Assembly (NCBI GenBank): GCA_030145245.1
Contig: JAQYWC010000030.1
Span: 1 to 64,000 of the forward strand
Direction of reading: 5' to 3'
DNA from: Desulfobacterium sp.
GTDB lineage: Bacteria > Desulfobacterota > Desulfobacteria > Desulfobacterales > Desulfobacteraceae
DNA length: 64,000 bases
Part shown: positions 29,034 through 37,045 of the stretch, piece after piece
Position numbering within the stretch: the stretch's first letter is position 1
Layout: every line of letters starts with the position of its first letter
Position numbers and translations under genes: made by a program
The notes under the pieces: model-generated
Database searches by the model: none
What the model saw: the letters and a program-made list of their open reading frames with translations, nothing else
What the model was told of the DNA's origin: nothing

Positions 29034-29066
29034 GAGTTCAAAGTTTAAAACTTGAGTTCAAAACTT
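29034..29066. promoter_or_regulatory. Candidate operator for the acyl-CoA operon
   Basis: The palindrome AAGTTTAAAACTT (29041-29053) is flanked by two direct copies of GAGTTCAAA (29034 and 29054), about 90-120 bases upstream of the first acyl-CoA dehydrogenase gene. TetR- or GntR-type fatty-acid regulators bind sites of this general shape; the regulator is not in view. Confidence 0.35.
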
Positions 29067-29128
29067 AAACGTTATTTATTTCTATATTTATGATTATTAT
29101 AAAAGTCAATATAAAAATCGCATCAGCC

Positions 29129-29157
29129 TTGACAGACCCATTGGGATCGGGCATAAA
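29129..29157 (+). promoter_or_regulatory. Promoter for a short leader RNA before the MATE gene
   Basis: TTGACA (29129-29134) and CATAAA (29152-29157) are 17 bases apart. Transcription would start near 29164 and meet a terminator at 29317-29350 before the MATE gene. Confidence 0.55.
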
Positions 29158-29192
29158 GAGTCATAATTAATAACAGGAAACGGATCAATACC

Positions 29193-29291
29193 ATGACCAG
29201 GGGCAACCGACATCACATATCAACCGGATTCATCGATCTTTGCAGATCGTGCCGGCATCATTGCCATCTGCATAGGAGCGCCTTTTTGTAA
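29193..29291 (+). CDS. Possible 32-residue Cys/His-rich leader peptide
   Basis: A short frame of 33 codons including the stop begins with ATG at 29193 and ends 25 bases before an intrinsic terminator. The product contains C-R-S-C-R-H-H-C-H-L-H, an unusual density of Cys and His for a chance frame. The ribosome site is weak (GGAAACGGA about ten bases upstream). It lies between a good promoter and a terminator, ahead of a multidrug efflux gene, the position of attenuation leader peptides. Whether it is translated is unknown. Confidence 0.3.
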   Translation: MTRGNRHHISTGFIDLCRSCRHHCHLHRSAFL

Positions 29292-29316
29292 TTGATATCG
29301 TCAAATATTCTTTTTT

Positions 29317-29356
29317 AAAAAGCCCGCTTTCAAACTGAAGCGGGCTTTTTTATTTG
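29317..29356 (+). terminator. Intrinsic terminator upstream of the MATE gene
   Basis: A perfect 13-base-pair stem (29317-29329 with 29338-29350), an 8-base loop and a T-rich tail form a strong terminator on the plus strand. It ends ten bases before the MATE start codon. No conventional plus-strand gene lies upstream that it could serve, so it probably acts as an attenuator or ends a small RNA. Confidence 0.8.
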
Positions 29357-29365
29357 GAGTAAAAT

Positions 29366-30736
29366 ATGGGTTTCTTGGAAAAATACCTGAACCGAACAAC
29401 CATGGATTTCATCAACCTGCTGTTCAAGCTGGCCCTGCCGATCATTTTCCAGAATTTCCTCACTGTATCCATGGCTCTCATGGATACAGTGATGATTGGT
29501 CAGTTGAATGAGACAGCCATTGCTGCCGTCGGCATTGCCAACCAGTTTGTTTTTATCTTTATTATTGTGCAGTTCGGAATTCACAGCGGGGTGTCCATCT
29601 TTACCGCACAATACTGGGGCAAGAGGGATCTGGCCAACATAAAAAAGCTTGTGGGAATCGGGATCATGGCAGGTCTTGCCGTCTGCTCGATCTTTACCTT
29701 TGTGGCCCTTCTCACACCCGGCACCCCCATGGCCCTGTTTTCAACGGACACCGAGGTGGTTCGCCTGGGCTCAGGATATTTAAGGATCGTGGGTATCAGT
29801 TTTGTAATATCAGTGGCGACCTATTCCTATACAAATAACCTGAGAAGCATGGGAATCGTCAAGGTTCCCATGTACGCAAGCATGGTCGCCGTGACCCTCA
29901 ACATTATCCTGAACTACATCCTGATATTCGGAAAACTTGGATCTCCTGCACTGGGGGTCAATGGTGCTGCCATTGCCACCTGTATTTCAAGGTTCACCGA
30001 AGGATTTATCCTCATGGGCATTGTCTGTTACAAGCGATACCCCGTTGCTGCGGGGATTTCAGAAATGCTGGATTTTGACTACCCGTTTTTCAAACGAGTT
30101 TTCGAAACATGCTGGCCCGTGTTCCTGAATGAGCTTTTCTGGGTGACCGGTATCAGCCTGTACAATCTTGTATATGCGAGGATCGGCACCGAATCCATTG
30201 CAGCGGTCAATATCGTGGCATCCATTGAGAATTTCATGCTTATTCCTTTTTTCGGCCTGTTCCATGCCGGCTCCATCATGATAGGCAACCGCATTGGTTC
30301 CGGCAGGAATGATGAAGCTTACCTGTACGGCAAATACCTCCTGACGCTGCAGTTCGCCATGGCGATCTTTGCAGGCGGTTTCATGATCCTGTCCAGGGAT
30401 ATTGTCCTTTCATTTTATAAGATCTCTGAAGTGGCATACATGAACGCCCATCACCTGATGCTTGTGTCCGGCCTGGTGTTGTGCATCAAGATCACAAATT
30501 GCACCAATGTGGTCAGTGTTTTAAGGGGCGGAGGAGATACCCGTTTCGCCTTTCTGCTGGATCTTACCGGGGTCTGGTGTATCGGGGTTCCCATGGCGTT
30601 TTTCGCAGCTTTCTTCCTGGATCTGCCGGTTTACTGGGTCATGGCACTGGTTGCAACGGAAGAGATCTACAAACTCTGCCTGGGGATTCCAAGGTTTTTA
30701 TCCCGGAAATGGATAATGAACCTTGTCAGGAATTAA
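29366..30736 (+). CDS. MATE-family multidrug/cation antiporter
   Basis: This 456-residue inner-membrane protein has about twelve hydrophobic helices in two related halves, with the MATE-type opening LALPIIFQNFLTVSMALMDTVMIGQL. Such transporters export cationic drugs, dyes or metabolites in exchange for sodium or protons; the substrate is not evident. GGAG seven bases upstream supports the ATG. The gene lies directly behind an intrinsic terminator, so expression probably requires read-through. Confidence 0.9.
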   Translation: MGFLEKYLNRTTMDFINLLFKLALPIIFQNFLTVSMALMDTVMIGQLNETAIAAVGIANQFVFIFIIVQFGIHSGVSIFTAQYWGKRDLANIKKLVGIGIMAGLAVCSIFTFVALLTPGTPMALFSTDTEVVRLGSGYLRIVGISFVISVATYSYTNNLRSMGIVKVPMYASMVAVTLNIILNYILIFGKLGSPALGVNGAAIATCISRFTEGFILMGIVCYKRYPVAAGISEMLDFDYPFFKRVFETCWPVFLNELFWVTGISLYNLVYARIGTESIAAVNIVASIENFMLIPFFGLFHAGSIMIGNRIGSGRNDEAYLYGKYLLTLQFAMAIFAGGFMILSRDIVLSFYKISEVAYMNAHHLMLVSGLVLCIKITNCTNVVSVLRGGGDTRFAFLLDLTGVWCIGVPMAFFAAFFLDLPVYWVMALVATEEIYKLCLGIPRFLSRKWIMNLVRN

Positions 30737-30935
30737 TCAAAGCCCCGGGTCTTTTCGTTTGACAGGCTAAATTGATTGGGCTAAAGGGTGTGGAGAAAAA
30801 TATCTCCGGGCCCTTTGCCCAGGCAATGGCCGGTGATGGTTGTGGCACACTCGCAATTCCCCTATCCTTCGTGAATCTATCCCGGAAAAAGTTGAAAAGC
30901 AGTGTCAAAAGGTTAATATTATTTAGGAAATGGTT

Positions 30936-31736
30936 ATGACAGACGCTATTAAAAATGTAAAAGTTCATCTGCTCGTCCTCGGACTCGTTGTCGCCTCCGA
31001 GCTGATCGGTATCCTGACGTTCAACGTGGGGCCTGGCAAGCTGGTGCTTCTGCCCATGCTGTACGCCGTGTTTATCGGCGCGTTTTTCGGCCCGGATTTC
31101 CTCAAGATCGTGAAACAGAAGGACATGGTGGAGGCAAGTTCCCTGGTGGGCCTCACCCTGCTGCTTCTCATGGCGCGCTACGGCACCCTGGTGGGCCCGA
31201 AATTCTTTGAGATCCTGAGCGCAGGTCCTGCATTGCTCCTCCAGGAACTCGGCAACATCGGCACGTTGCTCATCGGTATTCCCATTGCCATGTTCATCGG
31301 TCTGAAACGCGAATCCATCGGGGCTGCACACTCCATTGCCCGGGAACCCAACGTGGCCCTGATCGGCGAGATCTACGGCCTTGACAGTGCTGAGGGCCGG
31401 GGTGTCATGGGGGTATACATCTGCGGCACCGTATTCGGAACCATCTTCTACGGCCTCATGGCCTCGTTCATGTCTGTGATGGATATTTTCCACCCCTATG
31501 CCCTTGCCATGGCGTCCGGGGTCGGCAGCGCCAGCATGATGACTGCAACCGTGGGCAGCCTGAGTGCCATCTATCCGGAAATGGCGGAAAAGATCCAGGC
31601 ATTCGGCGTTGCCAGCAACACCCTGTCCGGACTCGACGGCGTGTACATGTCCATGCTCATTGCCCTGCCCCTTTCCAACAAACTTTACGATGCCCTCTAC
31701 CGCTTGAAATTCGGCAGACTCACCAAGGAGAACTGA
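30936..31736 (+). CDS. DUF3100-type membrane protein (putative transporter subunit)
   Basis: This 266-residue protein has about seven hydrophobic helices and resembles the DUF3100 family of uncharacterised membrane proteins. The frame opens at 30930, but AGGA at 30925-30928 fits the ATG at 30936 better. It begins a four-gene GC-rich operon: a second membrane protein four bases downstream, then an M20 amidohydrolase and a serine dehydratase. The order suggests uptake of an amide- or peptide-linked serine-like compound, its hydrolysis and deamination; this pathway is inference. Confidence 0.75.
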   Translation: MTDAIKNVKVHLLVLGLVVASELIGILTFNVGPGKLVLLPMLYAVFIGAFFGPDFLKIVKQKDMVEASSLVGLTLLLLMARYGTLVGPKFFEILSAGPALLLQELGNIGTLLIGIPIAMFIGLKRESIGAAHSIAREPNVALIGEIYGLDSAEGRGVMGVYICGTVFGTIFYGLMASFMSVMDIFHPYALAMASGVGSASMMTATVGSLSAIYPEMAEKIQAFGVASNTLSGLDGVYMSMLIALPLSNKLYDALYRLKFGRLTKEN

Positions 31737-31740
31737 TATA

Positions 31741-32190
31741 ATGAACAAATTGATTGAATCCGCCATTGTCCTGGTGCTGGTGGCTGCCATCACCCTGGTC
31801 GGTAACACCATCGGCTACAAGTTCGGCCTGCTGGAGGCCCTGCCCGGCATGCTTGTCCTGCTTGGCATCTGCTTTGCCGGCATCCTTGCCAACCGGTTCG
31901 TCTGGAGCAAGCTTCCCACGGTTCTCTACGTGGTCACCCTGGGCATGGTCATCACCCTGCCCGGCTTTCCCGGCTCAGAAACGTTTTCCGCCTGGGTGGG
32001 CAAGGTTAATTTCCTTGCCCTCACAACCCCCATCCTCGCCTATGCAGGAGTTGGCATCGGCAAGGATCTCAACAGCCTCAAGCAGACCGGGTGGCGCATT
32101 GTGGTGGTCAGCCTCGTTGTCATGGCCTCCACCTTCATTTCCTCGGCAGCCATCTCAAACGTTGTCCTGAAGATGCTGGGAGAGATTTAA
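31741..32190 (+). CDS. Small membrane protein, partner of the DUF3100 protein
   Basis: This 149-residue protein consists of about four or five hydrophobic helices (IVLVLVAAITLVGN, GMLVLLGICFAGILA, TVLYVVTLGMVITL, RIVVVSLVVMASTFIS). I do not recognise a named family. Its start lies four bases after the preceding stop, with AAGGAG at the end of that gene, and its own stop abuts the start of the amidohydrolase gene. That coupling suggests the two membrane proteins form one transporter. Confidence 0.7.
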   Translation: MNKLIESAIVLVLVAAITLVGNTIGYKFGLLEALPGMLVLLGICFAGILANRFVWSKLPTVLYVVTLGMVITLPGFPGSETFSAWVGKVNFLALTTPILAYAGVGIGKDLNSLKQTGWRIVVVSLVVMASTFISSAAISNVVLKMLGEI

Positions 32191-33336
32191 ATGAATCTGA
32201 ACCCCGTCATTGCCGGATATTTTGATGACCTGAAGGCGATCCGCCGCAGGTTGCACACCTGTCCTGAAATCGGCACCCAGACCGTGGAGACCGCAGCGTT
32301 CATCAAGTCCCGGCTTGAGGAGTACGGCATCAGCCATGATGATATCGGTGAAAATTCGGTGATCGCAAGGGTTGAAGGACGCGCTGCCGGCAAAACCGTG
32401 GCCTTCAGGGCCGACATCGACGGCCTTGAGATCCAGGAGATGAACGACTTCCCCCACCGCTCCAAGACCGACGGCAGGATGCACGCCTGCGGCCACGACG
32501 GCCATGCCACCACCCTGCTGGCCCTGGCCCGGTATCTTTCGGCCCACCGGGAGTTCGACGGCACCGTGCTGCTCCTCTTCCAGTCCGGGGAAGAGGGATA
32601 TGGCGGAGCCCTCAAGATCATTGAAGACGGCCTGTTTGACAAGCACGACATCGACTACATGTTCGGCTACCACAACTGGCCGGGCATGGAAACCGGCCAG
32701 ATCGCCGTACACCCCGGCCCATGCATGGCCTCGGAGGACCGGTTCGACGTCATTGTCACCGGCAAAAGCGGCCACGCCTCCATGCCCCACGGCTGCATCG
32801 AACCCTTTGCAGCCGTGGCCGACATCATCAAGGGAGCCCAGTCCATCATTGCCCGCAAGGTGCCGTCCCATGACCGGGCCGTGGTGAGCATCACCCAGGT
32901 CCACGGCGGCAGCGCCTACAACATCATCCCGGACAGCGTGACCATCCGGGGCAACGTCCGGACCTGTAACCCCGAAGTACAGGACATGGTGGAAGACTCC
33001 CTCAGGGAAATAATCGACGGCGTTTCCAGGATGTACGGCGTTGAAACTGAATTTACCTACAACCGCCTGCATCCGGTGCTTATGAACCAGACGCCAGAGA
33101 TCGGTGTCAGGGCCGCCGAAGCCGTTGCAGGCAAAGGCAACGTCATCACCGACCTCCTCTCGGCCATGGGCTCTGAGGATTACGCCTTTTATATGGAGAA
33201 GACAAAGGGATGCTTTGTGTGGATCGGCAACGGCGAGGACTCGCCCCTGCTCCACAACAGCCGCTACGACTTCAACGACGAGCTGCTCCTCGTAGGGGCA
33301 AGCCTCTTTGTCGCTTTGATTGACGAACTCCTTTAA
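32191..33336 (+). CDS. M20-family amidohydrolase (AbgA/HipO-like)
   Basis: This 381-residue cytoplasmic metalloenzyme has the M20D pattern: FRADIDGLEIQE, GRMHACGHDGHATTLL (metal-binding Cys/His and Asp), QSGEEGYGGA (Glu pair), and GSEDYAFYME near the end with the last metal ligand region. Family members remove acyl or amino-acid groups from N-acylated amino acids, hippurate or aminobenzoyl-glutamate. The start codon follows the previous stop directly. The serine dehydratase that follows suggests the released amino acid is serine or a relative, which is inference. Confidence 0.9.
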   Translation: MNLNPVIAGYFDDLKAIRRRLHTCPEIGTQTVETAAFIKSRLEEYGISHDDIGENSVIARVEGRAAGKTVAFRADIDGLEIQEMNDFPHRSKTDGRMHACGHDGHATTLLALARYLSAHREFDGTVLLLFQSGEEGYGGALKIIEDGLFDKHDIDYMFGYHNWPGMETGQIAVHPGPCMASEDRFDVIVTGKSGHASMPHGCIEPFAAVADIIKGAQSIIARKVPSHDRAVVSITQVHGGSAYNIIPDSVTIRGNVRTCNPEVQDMVEDSLREIIDGVSRMYGVETEFTYNRLHPVLMNQTPEIGVRAAEAVAGKGNVITDLLSAMGSEDYAFYMEKTKGCFVWIGNGEDSPLLHNSRYDFNDELLLVGASLFVALIDELL

Positions 33337-33354
33337 CGGATAAGGAAAAAACAG

Positions 33355-34569
33355 ATGGACTCTCTCAAGGAACTTTACAAACTCGGCAACGGCCCCTCCA
33401 GCAGCCACACCATGGGACCGCAAAAAGCGGCCCGGCTGTTCAAGGAACGCACCCCCATGGCTGCCCGCTATCGGGTAACCTTGTACGGAAGCCTTGCGGC
33501 CACGGGAAAAGGTCATCTCACGGACTGGATCATTGAGGAAACCCTGGCCCCCCTTGCCACGGAATTTGTGTGGAAGCCCGATGTTGTACAGGATTTCCAC
33601 ACCAACGGCATGCTGTTTCAAGCCATTGGCAACGACGACACCGTGCTGGATTCCTGGGAGGTGTTCAGCGTGGGCGGCGGAACCATCGCTGAAAAGGACG
33701 GCACCGGCGTGGGCGCAGGCAAGGTTTATCCCCTCACCCAGTTCGACGATATCATCGACTTCTGCCGAACCGAAAACATCGAGCTGTGGGAGTATGTGGA
33801 AACACATGAGGGCAGTGGGATCTGGGAGCACCTGAGAACAATATGGGAAACCATGTCCGAGAGCATTGAACGCGGCCTTGGCAAGACCGGCGTGCTCCCG
33901 GGGGAGCTGAAATACCCCCGCAAGGCAAAATCCTTCCTCAAAAAGGCCAGGGTCCAGAGCAAGCGGCTCAAGTATACAGGTCTCACCTTTGCCTATGCCC
34001 TGGCGGTCTCGGAGGAGAACGCCGCAGGCGGACTCATCGTCACCGCTCCCACCTGCGGCTCGGCTGGCCTTATCCCGGCCGTGCTCCGCTCCATCAAGGA
34101 GGAGTATGATATCCACGAAGAGGAGCTGCTCCAGGCCCTTGCCATTGGCGGCCTTGTGGGCAACCTGGTCAAGGAGAACGCCTCCATCTCAGGGGCTGAA
34201 GTGGGCTGCCAGGGAGAAGTGGGCACAGCCTGCGCCATGGCAGCGGCCATGGCAGCATACCTGTTCGGCGGCACCCTGAGCCAGATCGACTATGCCGCGG
34301 AAATGGCCCTTGAGCACCACCTTGGCATGACCTGCGATCCCGTGGGCGGATATGTCCAGGTGCCCTGCATCGAACGGAACGCCATCTCTGCGGTCCGGGC
34401 CATCAACGCCGCCGAGTACGCCCTGTTCACCGACGGCCAGCACTTCATCAGCTTTGACCAGGTGGTGGTCACCATGGCGGAAACCGGCCGGGATCTCAAA
34501 TGCGGCTACCGGGAGACCTCCCTGGCAGGTCTTGCAAAGTACTACCCCCCCTGCAAAAACCAGCAGTAA
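33355..34569 (+). CDS. sdaA: L-serine ammonia-lyase, iron-sulfur type
   Basis: This 404-residue protein joins the beta domain (GPSSSHTMGPQKAA, the classic motif) and the alpha domain of Fe-S serine dehydratases in one chain. Conserved cysteines that can hold the [4Fe-4S] cluster are in APTCGSAG, EVGCQGEVG and VQVPCIERN. The enzyme converts L-serine to pyruvate and ammonia and is typically oxygen-sensitive, which fits an anaerobe. It is shorter than Escherichia coli SdaA by about 50 residues. AAGGAA precedes the ATG, and a strong hairpin follows the stop and closes the operon. Confidence 0.9.
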   Translation: MDSLKELYKLGNGPSSSHTMGPQKAARLFKERTPMAARYRVTLYGSLAATGKGHLTDWIIEETLAPLATEFVWKPDVVQDFHTNGMLFQAIGNDDTVLDSWEVFSVGGGTIAEKDGTGVGAGKVYPLTQFDDIIDFCRTENIELWEYVETHEGSGIWEHLRTIWETMSESIERGLGKTGVLPGELKYPRKAKSFLKKARVQSKRLKYTGLTFAYALAVSEENAAGGLIVTAPTCGSAGLIPAVLRSIKEEYDIHEEELLQALAIGGLVGNLVKENASISGAEVGCQGEVGTACAMAAAMAAYLFGGTLSQIDYAAEMALEHHLGMTCDPVGGYVQVPCIERNAISAVRAINAAEYALFTDGQHFISFDQVVVTMAETGRDLKCGYRETSLAGLAKYYPPCKNQQ

Positions 34570-34573
34570 ACAA

Positions 34574-34611
34574 CATCGCCCCGTGCACCCGGCAGGTTGC
34601 ACGGGGCGATG
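34574..34611 (+). terminator. Terminator hairpin after the serine dehydratase operon
   Basis: A perfect 14-base-pair G/C-rich stem (34574-34587 with 34598-34611) with a 10-base loop follows the stop codon by four bases. The T-run after it is poor, so termination may be partial. Confidence 0.65.
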
Positions 34612-34653
34612 CTCGTTGTTCCTATCATTCCATCATTAATAAAAGAGGATCTA

Positions 34654-35115
34654 TTGAATATTAGAAAAGCGAAACAAGATGATATTTTTTTTTTGGCGTC
34701 AGTCATGCTGCATGTTTATGAAGAAAAACTTTCTTTAGAATCGGATTGGAATCCGGACCGCTTTTTAAAAAAATTCATGGTGTCGACTGAAAATGAAGTG
34801 CTGGGGAAGGTCGAGAACAGTATAACCTATGTGATTGAGCATGAAGCCATTTCCGTGGGAAGGCTTCGTATCGTGCAAGGAACTGCGGAACGACATATTG
34901 CCGGTTTACAAATCCTTCCAAGTTATCAAAATAAAGGGATCGGCAGTGATGTGATACTTAAACTAATAAATGATGCTCTGGAGGAAGAAATACCTCTTTC
35001 GTTGGATGTTGAAAAAGATAATCCAAATGCTAAAGCGCTTTATCTTCGGCTTGGTTTTAAAGTTACAGGAAATCTCGGGGATAAAGAGTTGATGGAATTC
35101 CAGTGTTTCGGTTAG
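34654..35115 (+). CDS. GNAT-family N-acetyltransferase
   Basis: This 153-residue protein has the GNAT acetyl-CoA loop (LQILPSYQNKGIGSDV, with Q-x-x-G-I-G) and the late NPNAKALYLRLGFKVTG motif. It transfers an acetyl group to an amine on an unknown substrate. The frame runs from 34597, but the TTG at 34654 follows AAGAGGA at a good distance and yields the usual family beginning (M)NIRKAKQDD, so it is chosen. Its base composition is clearly more AT-rich than the preceding operon. Confidence 0.82.
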   Translation: MNIRKAKQDDIFFLASVMLHVYEEKLSLESDWNPDRFLKKFMVSTENEVLGKVENSITYVIEHEAISVGRLRIVQGTAERHIAGLQILPSYQNKGIGSDVILKLINDALEEEIPLSLDVEKDNPNAKALYLRLGFKVTGNLGDKELMEFQCFG

Positions 35116-35209
35116 CCTGCCCCTCCAGACCTCCATCATCTCCCCCTTGGCAGCAACCTCTCAGGTAAACGATACCGGTCAAACGATGAAAAAGATGCCA
35201 TGGCCGCCT

Positions 35210-35749
35210 TCATTCTGAGCCAGTACGTAAATGATCAGGTTCGGATGAAGGACGGTGGCGTGGGCCCAGAGGATTTTTCCTGCGCACCAGCAGAACGCCC
35301 AGGCAAAGATTAAAGATCAGGCTGATTCCGAGAACGGCCGAAAGGGGTTTGGACAGGGCTTTGGAATTTGGGTCCCGGGGTGTTACTTCCAGGGCGGACG
35401 TTTGCTCTGACTCCGGCTCCACCTGGACCTGGCCCTGGATTTTGTGCCCCATTCCATCGCTGACAGTCACCCGCCATGTGCCGGGGGTGTCAGGAAAGAA
35501 TGCGATTCTTCCGTTTTTATCGGTCCGTGCATTTTGATGTTCCAGCTCGGAGTCTTCAGGAGAGAAGATATAGGTCTCGGCATAGGAAATGGCCTTGCCG
35601 TCTGAGTAATAGCACTCCAGGGTGACGGCTTTGCCTTGCTGTAAAACACGATAACCGGTACCATGGGCCATGGCAATGCCGGGCAGCGTCAGCGCAACAG
35701 AGATCAGAACACAGAGGAATTCAATATTGAGGAAGAATCGCAGTCTCAT
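35210..35749 (-). CDS. Exported protein with C-terminal membrane anchor (NikL-like)
   Basis: This 179-residue protein has a signal peptide (FLCVLISVALTLPGIAMA), a mature region that starts HGTGYRV and continues as an Ig-like or carboxypeptidase-regulatory-like beta domain (DKNGRIAFFPDTPGTWRVTVSD), and a C-terminal helix (LGISLIFNLCLGVLLV) followed by basic residues. The layout resembles accessory periplasmic components of nickel/cobalt ECF transporters, but the core transporter genes are absent here. Its ATG directly follows the stop of the upstream DUF4198-like gene, indicating translational coupling. Confidence 0.6.
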   Translation of the reverse strand: MRLRFFLNIEFLCVLISVALTLPGIAMAHGTGYRVLQQGKAVTLECYYSDGKAISYAETYIFSPEDSELEHQNARTDKNGRIAFFPDTPGTWRVTVSDGMGHKIQGQVQVEPESEQTSALEVTPRDPNSKALSKPLSAVLGISLIFNLCLGVLLVRRKNPLGPRHRPSSEPDHLRTGSE

Positions 35750-36523
35750 TTACTTCACCTCAAATATCAGAACCGCACGCATGACATGGGTATCAAAGTC
35801 CTGGGTTGCCTGGTCCAGTTTCTTTTGTACGCGTACCATCCAGGTGCCCGGGTGGGTTATTTTCACCTTTGCCACGCCCCGGTCATTGCATTGAGTAAAA
35901 TAGGCATAGGTATTGGGAGTTGAGCTGAAACCGTCATAGGTGGCATAGACCTCTGTGGACAAGGGTTTGCCGTCATAGATGATTTTAAATTCCATTTCAG
36001 TGTTGATCCCGACAGTGCCAGGATCGGTCAAGGGTACAATCTCCAGTTTATCATTGACTATTTTGTCGTACCCATGGTCTGCTTTGCCCGTTTTAATAAG
36101 GGTTTTACAAAATTTCTCATACTTACCACTGGCAATAACGCCCCTTAGCCCCTTTTTGCTGGCCTGCTTCCACCCCTGGGTGGTTTGTGTCCAGATCATC
36201 CCCTTTCTATGTCCGGCTATGATCGAGTAACCGTCTGTTTTGGGCAGTACAACGCCGTCATGGGTCATCAGCGTGGGGTTGGGCATAAGTTTTATGGGGG
36301 TAATTGTATCATCCTTGATCAGGGAAACATCCACCTGATCCCCTGGTTCCATCTCTTCACTGACCATGAACACATGGCAGGACATTACGCTGAACGGAAC
36401 TGTTTGATCCTGCTCAACACTCATCTGGACAGGTTTGATGATAAACTCATGGGCAGAAACAGATGAAAGGAAAGTAAAGCAAGCCATTAATGAGAACAGA
36501 AATAATTTACAGGGTCTGGTCAT
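35750..36523 (-). CDS. DUF4198-type periplasmic protein (metal-uptake related)
   Basis: This 257-residue protein has a signal peptide (LFLFSLMACFTFLSSVSA) with mature N-terminus HEFIIKP, a sequence start common in DUF4198/NikK-like periplasmic proteins in which the N-terminal His can bind metal. The rest is predicted beta-rich, ending in GTWMVRVQKK and ILFEVK. The frame runs to 36622, but AAGGAG lies six bases upstream of the ATG at 36523, and the longer form would add a second hydrophobic stretch. A promoter, an operator-like dyad and a terminator-like leader precede it, which suggests tight control, perhaps by a metal. Confidence 0.7.
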   Translation of the reverse strand: MTRPCKLFLFSLMACFTFLSSVSAHEFIIKPVQMSVEQDQTVPFSVMSCHVFMVSEEMEPGDQVDVSLIKDDTITPIKLMPNPTLMTHDGVVLPKTDGYSIIAGHRKGMIWTQTTQGWKQASKKGLRGVIASGKYEKFCKTLIKTGKADHGYDKIVNDKLEIVPLTDPGTVGINTEMEFKIIYDGKPLSTEVYATYDGFSSTPNTYAYFTQCNDRGVAKVKITHPGTWMVRVQKKLDQATQDFDTHVMRAVLIFEVK

Positions 36524-36561
36524 TGTTTTCTCCTTAAAAAAATAAACAGTTAAAACAAAAA

Positions 36562-36613
36562 AAGCCACGAAGGTCATTTTCCCCAACAGGGGAAACAGAG
36601 GCCTTCGTGGCTT
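36562..36613 (-). terminator. Attenuator-like terminator in the leader of the DUF4198 operon
   Basis: On the minus strand a perfect 12-base-pair stem (36602-36613 with 36562-36573) encloses a second 7-base-pair hairpin (36578-36584 with 36589-36595) and is followed by a run of T. It lies between the promoter at 36675-36704 and the start codon at 36523, so transcripts must read through it to reach the gene. Confidence 0.7.
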
Positions 36614-36647
36614 ACGTCTCAAATAATTTTACTAATTTTTAAGTAAC

Positions 36648-36665
36648 AATTACCTTCAGGTAATT
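36648..36665. promoter_or_regulatory. Perfect operator-like palindrome
   Basis: AATTACCT-TC-AGGTAATT is an 8+8 dyad with a two-base centre, overlapping the expected transcription start of the DUF4198 operon on the minus strand. The position fits a repressor site. Confidence 0.5.
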
Positions 36666-36674
36666 TATGGAGCA

Positions 36675-36704
36675 TACATAAATCACAACACTATTTTATG
36701 TCAA
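36675..36704 (-). promoter_or_regulatory. Promoter of the DUF4198 operon
   Basis: Read on the minus strand, TTGACA (36704-36699) and TATGTA (36680-36675) are separated by 18 bases. Confidence 0.55.
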
Positions 36705-36747
36705 CCATTTTTTTACTAAAAAAAACAAAAGTCTCTTTTTTCAACTG

Positions 36748-36871
36748 CATGGGCTCCGGGGATTACGCCTTTTACATGGAGAAAACCAAGGAGCGCTTTG
36801 GGTGGATCTGCAACGGCATGATGTTTCAAGCCGTTGGCGACGGTGACACCGTGCGCGTCCCCTGACAGGTG
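36748..36871 (+). pseudogene. Chimeric remnant of the M20 and serine dehydratase genes
   Basis: Bases 36748-36817 match 33165-33234 inside the M20 amidohydrolase gene at about 86% identity. Bases 36811-36871 match 33603-33663 inside the serine dehydratase gene at about 80% (about 89% over the first 44). The two matches join at CAACGGC, which occurs in both parents, so about 370 bases were lost by deletion at this short repeat. The fused frame is open from an ATG at 36749 to a stop at 36863-36865 and would give 38 residues. The flanks show no further homology. I regard it as a scrap of a second copy of the upstream operon. Confidence 0.8.
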
Positions 36872-37045
36872 GATGTTTTTAAAAACATTGTTTACATCCA
36901 AACTACATTCATGTAATAGTGATAGAGATTGTTTATCGCCCAGCTTGGCTTAAGTTTACCGGCCCTGATTTCAGCCGTTTTACCCGGGTTGGAACCCGGC
37001 ACAAAACAACGCTCACATTGAACATTTAAAAAAGGGAGAATTCCA

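Noticed and set aside
30726-31811. Minus-strand frame of 361 codons opposite the DUF3100 gene
   Set aside because: It has no family match, is rich in Glu/His/Gly typical of antisense of hydrophobic codons, and covers a well-supported membrane protein.
32155-34116. Long minus-strand frame (653 codons) opposite the M20 and serine dehydratase genes
   Set aside because: It is a shadow of GC-rich codons on the plus strand. The plus-strand genes have clear families, and the minus-strand translation is rich in Gly, His and Val with no recognisable domain.
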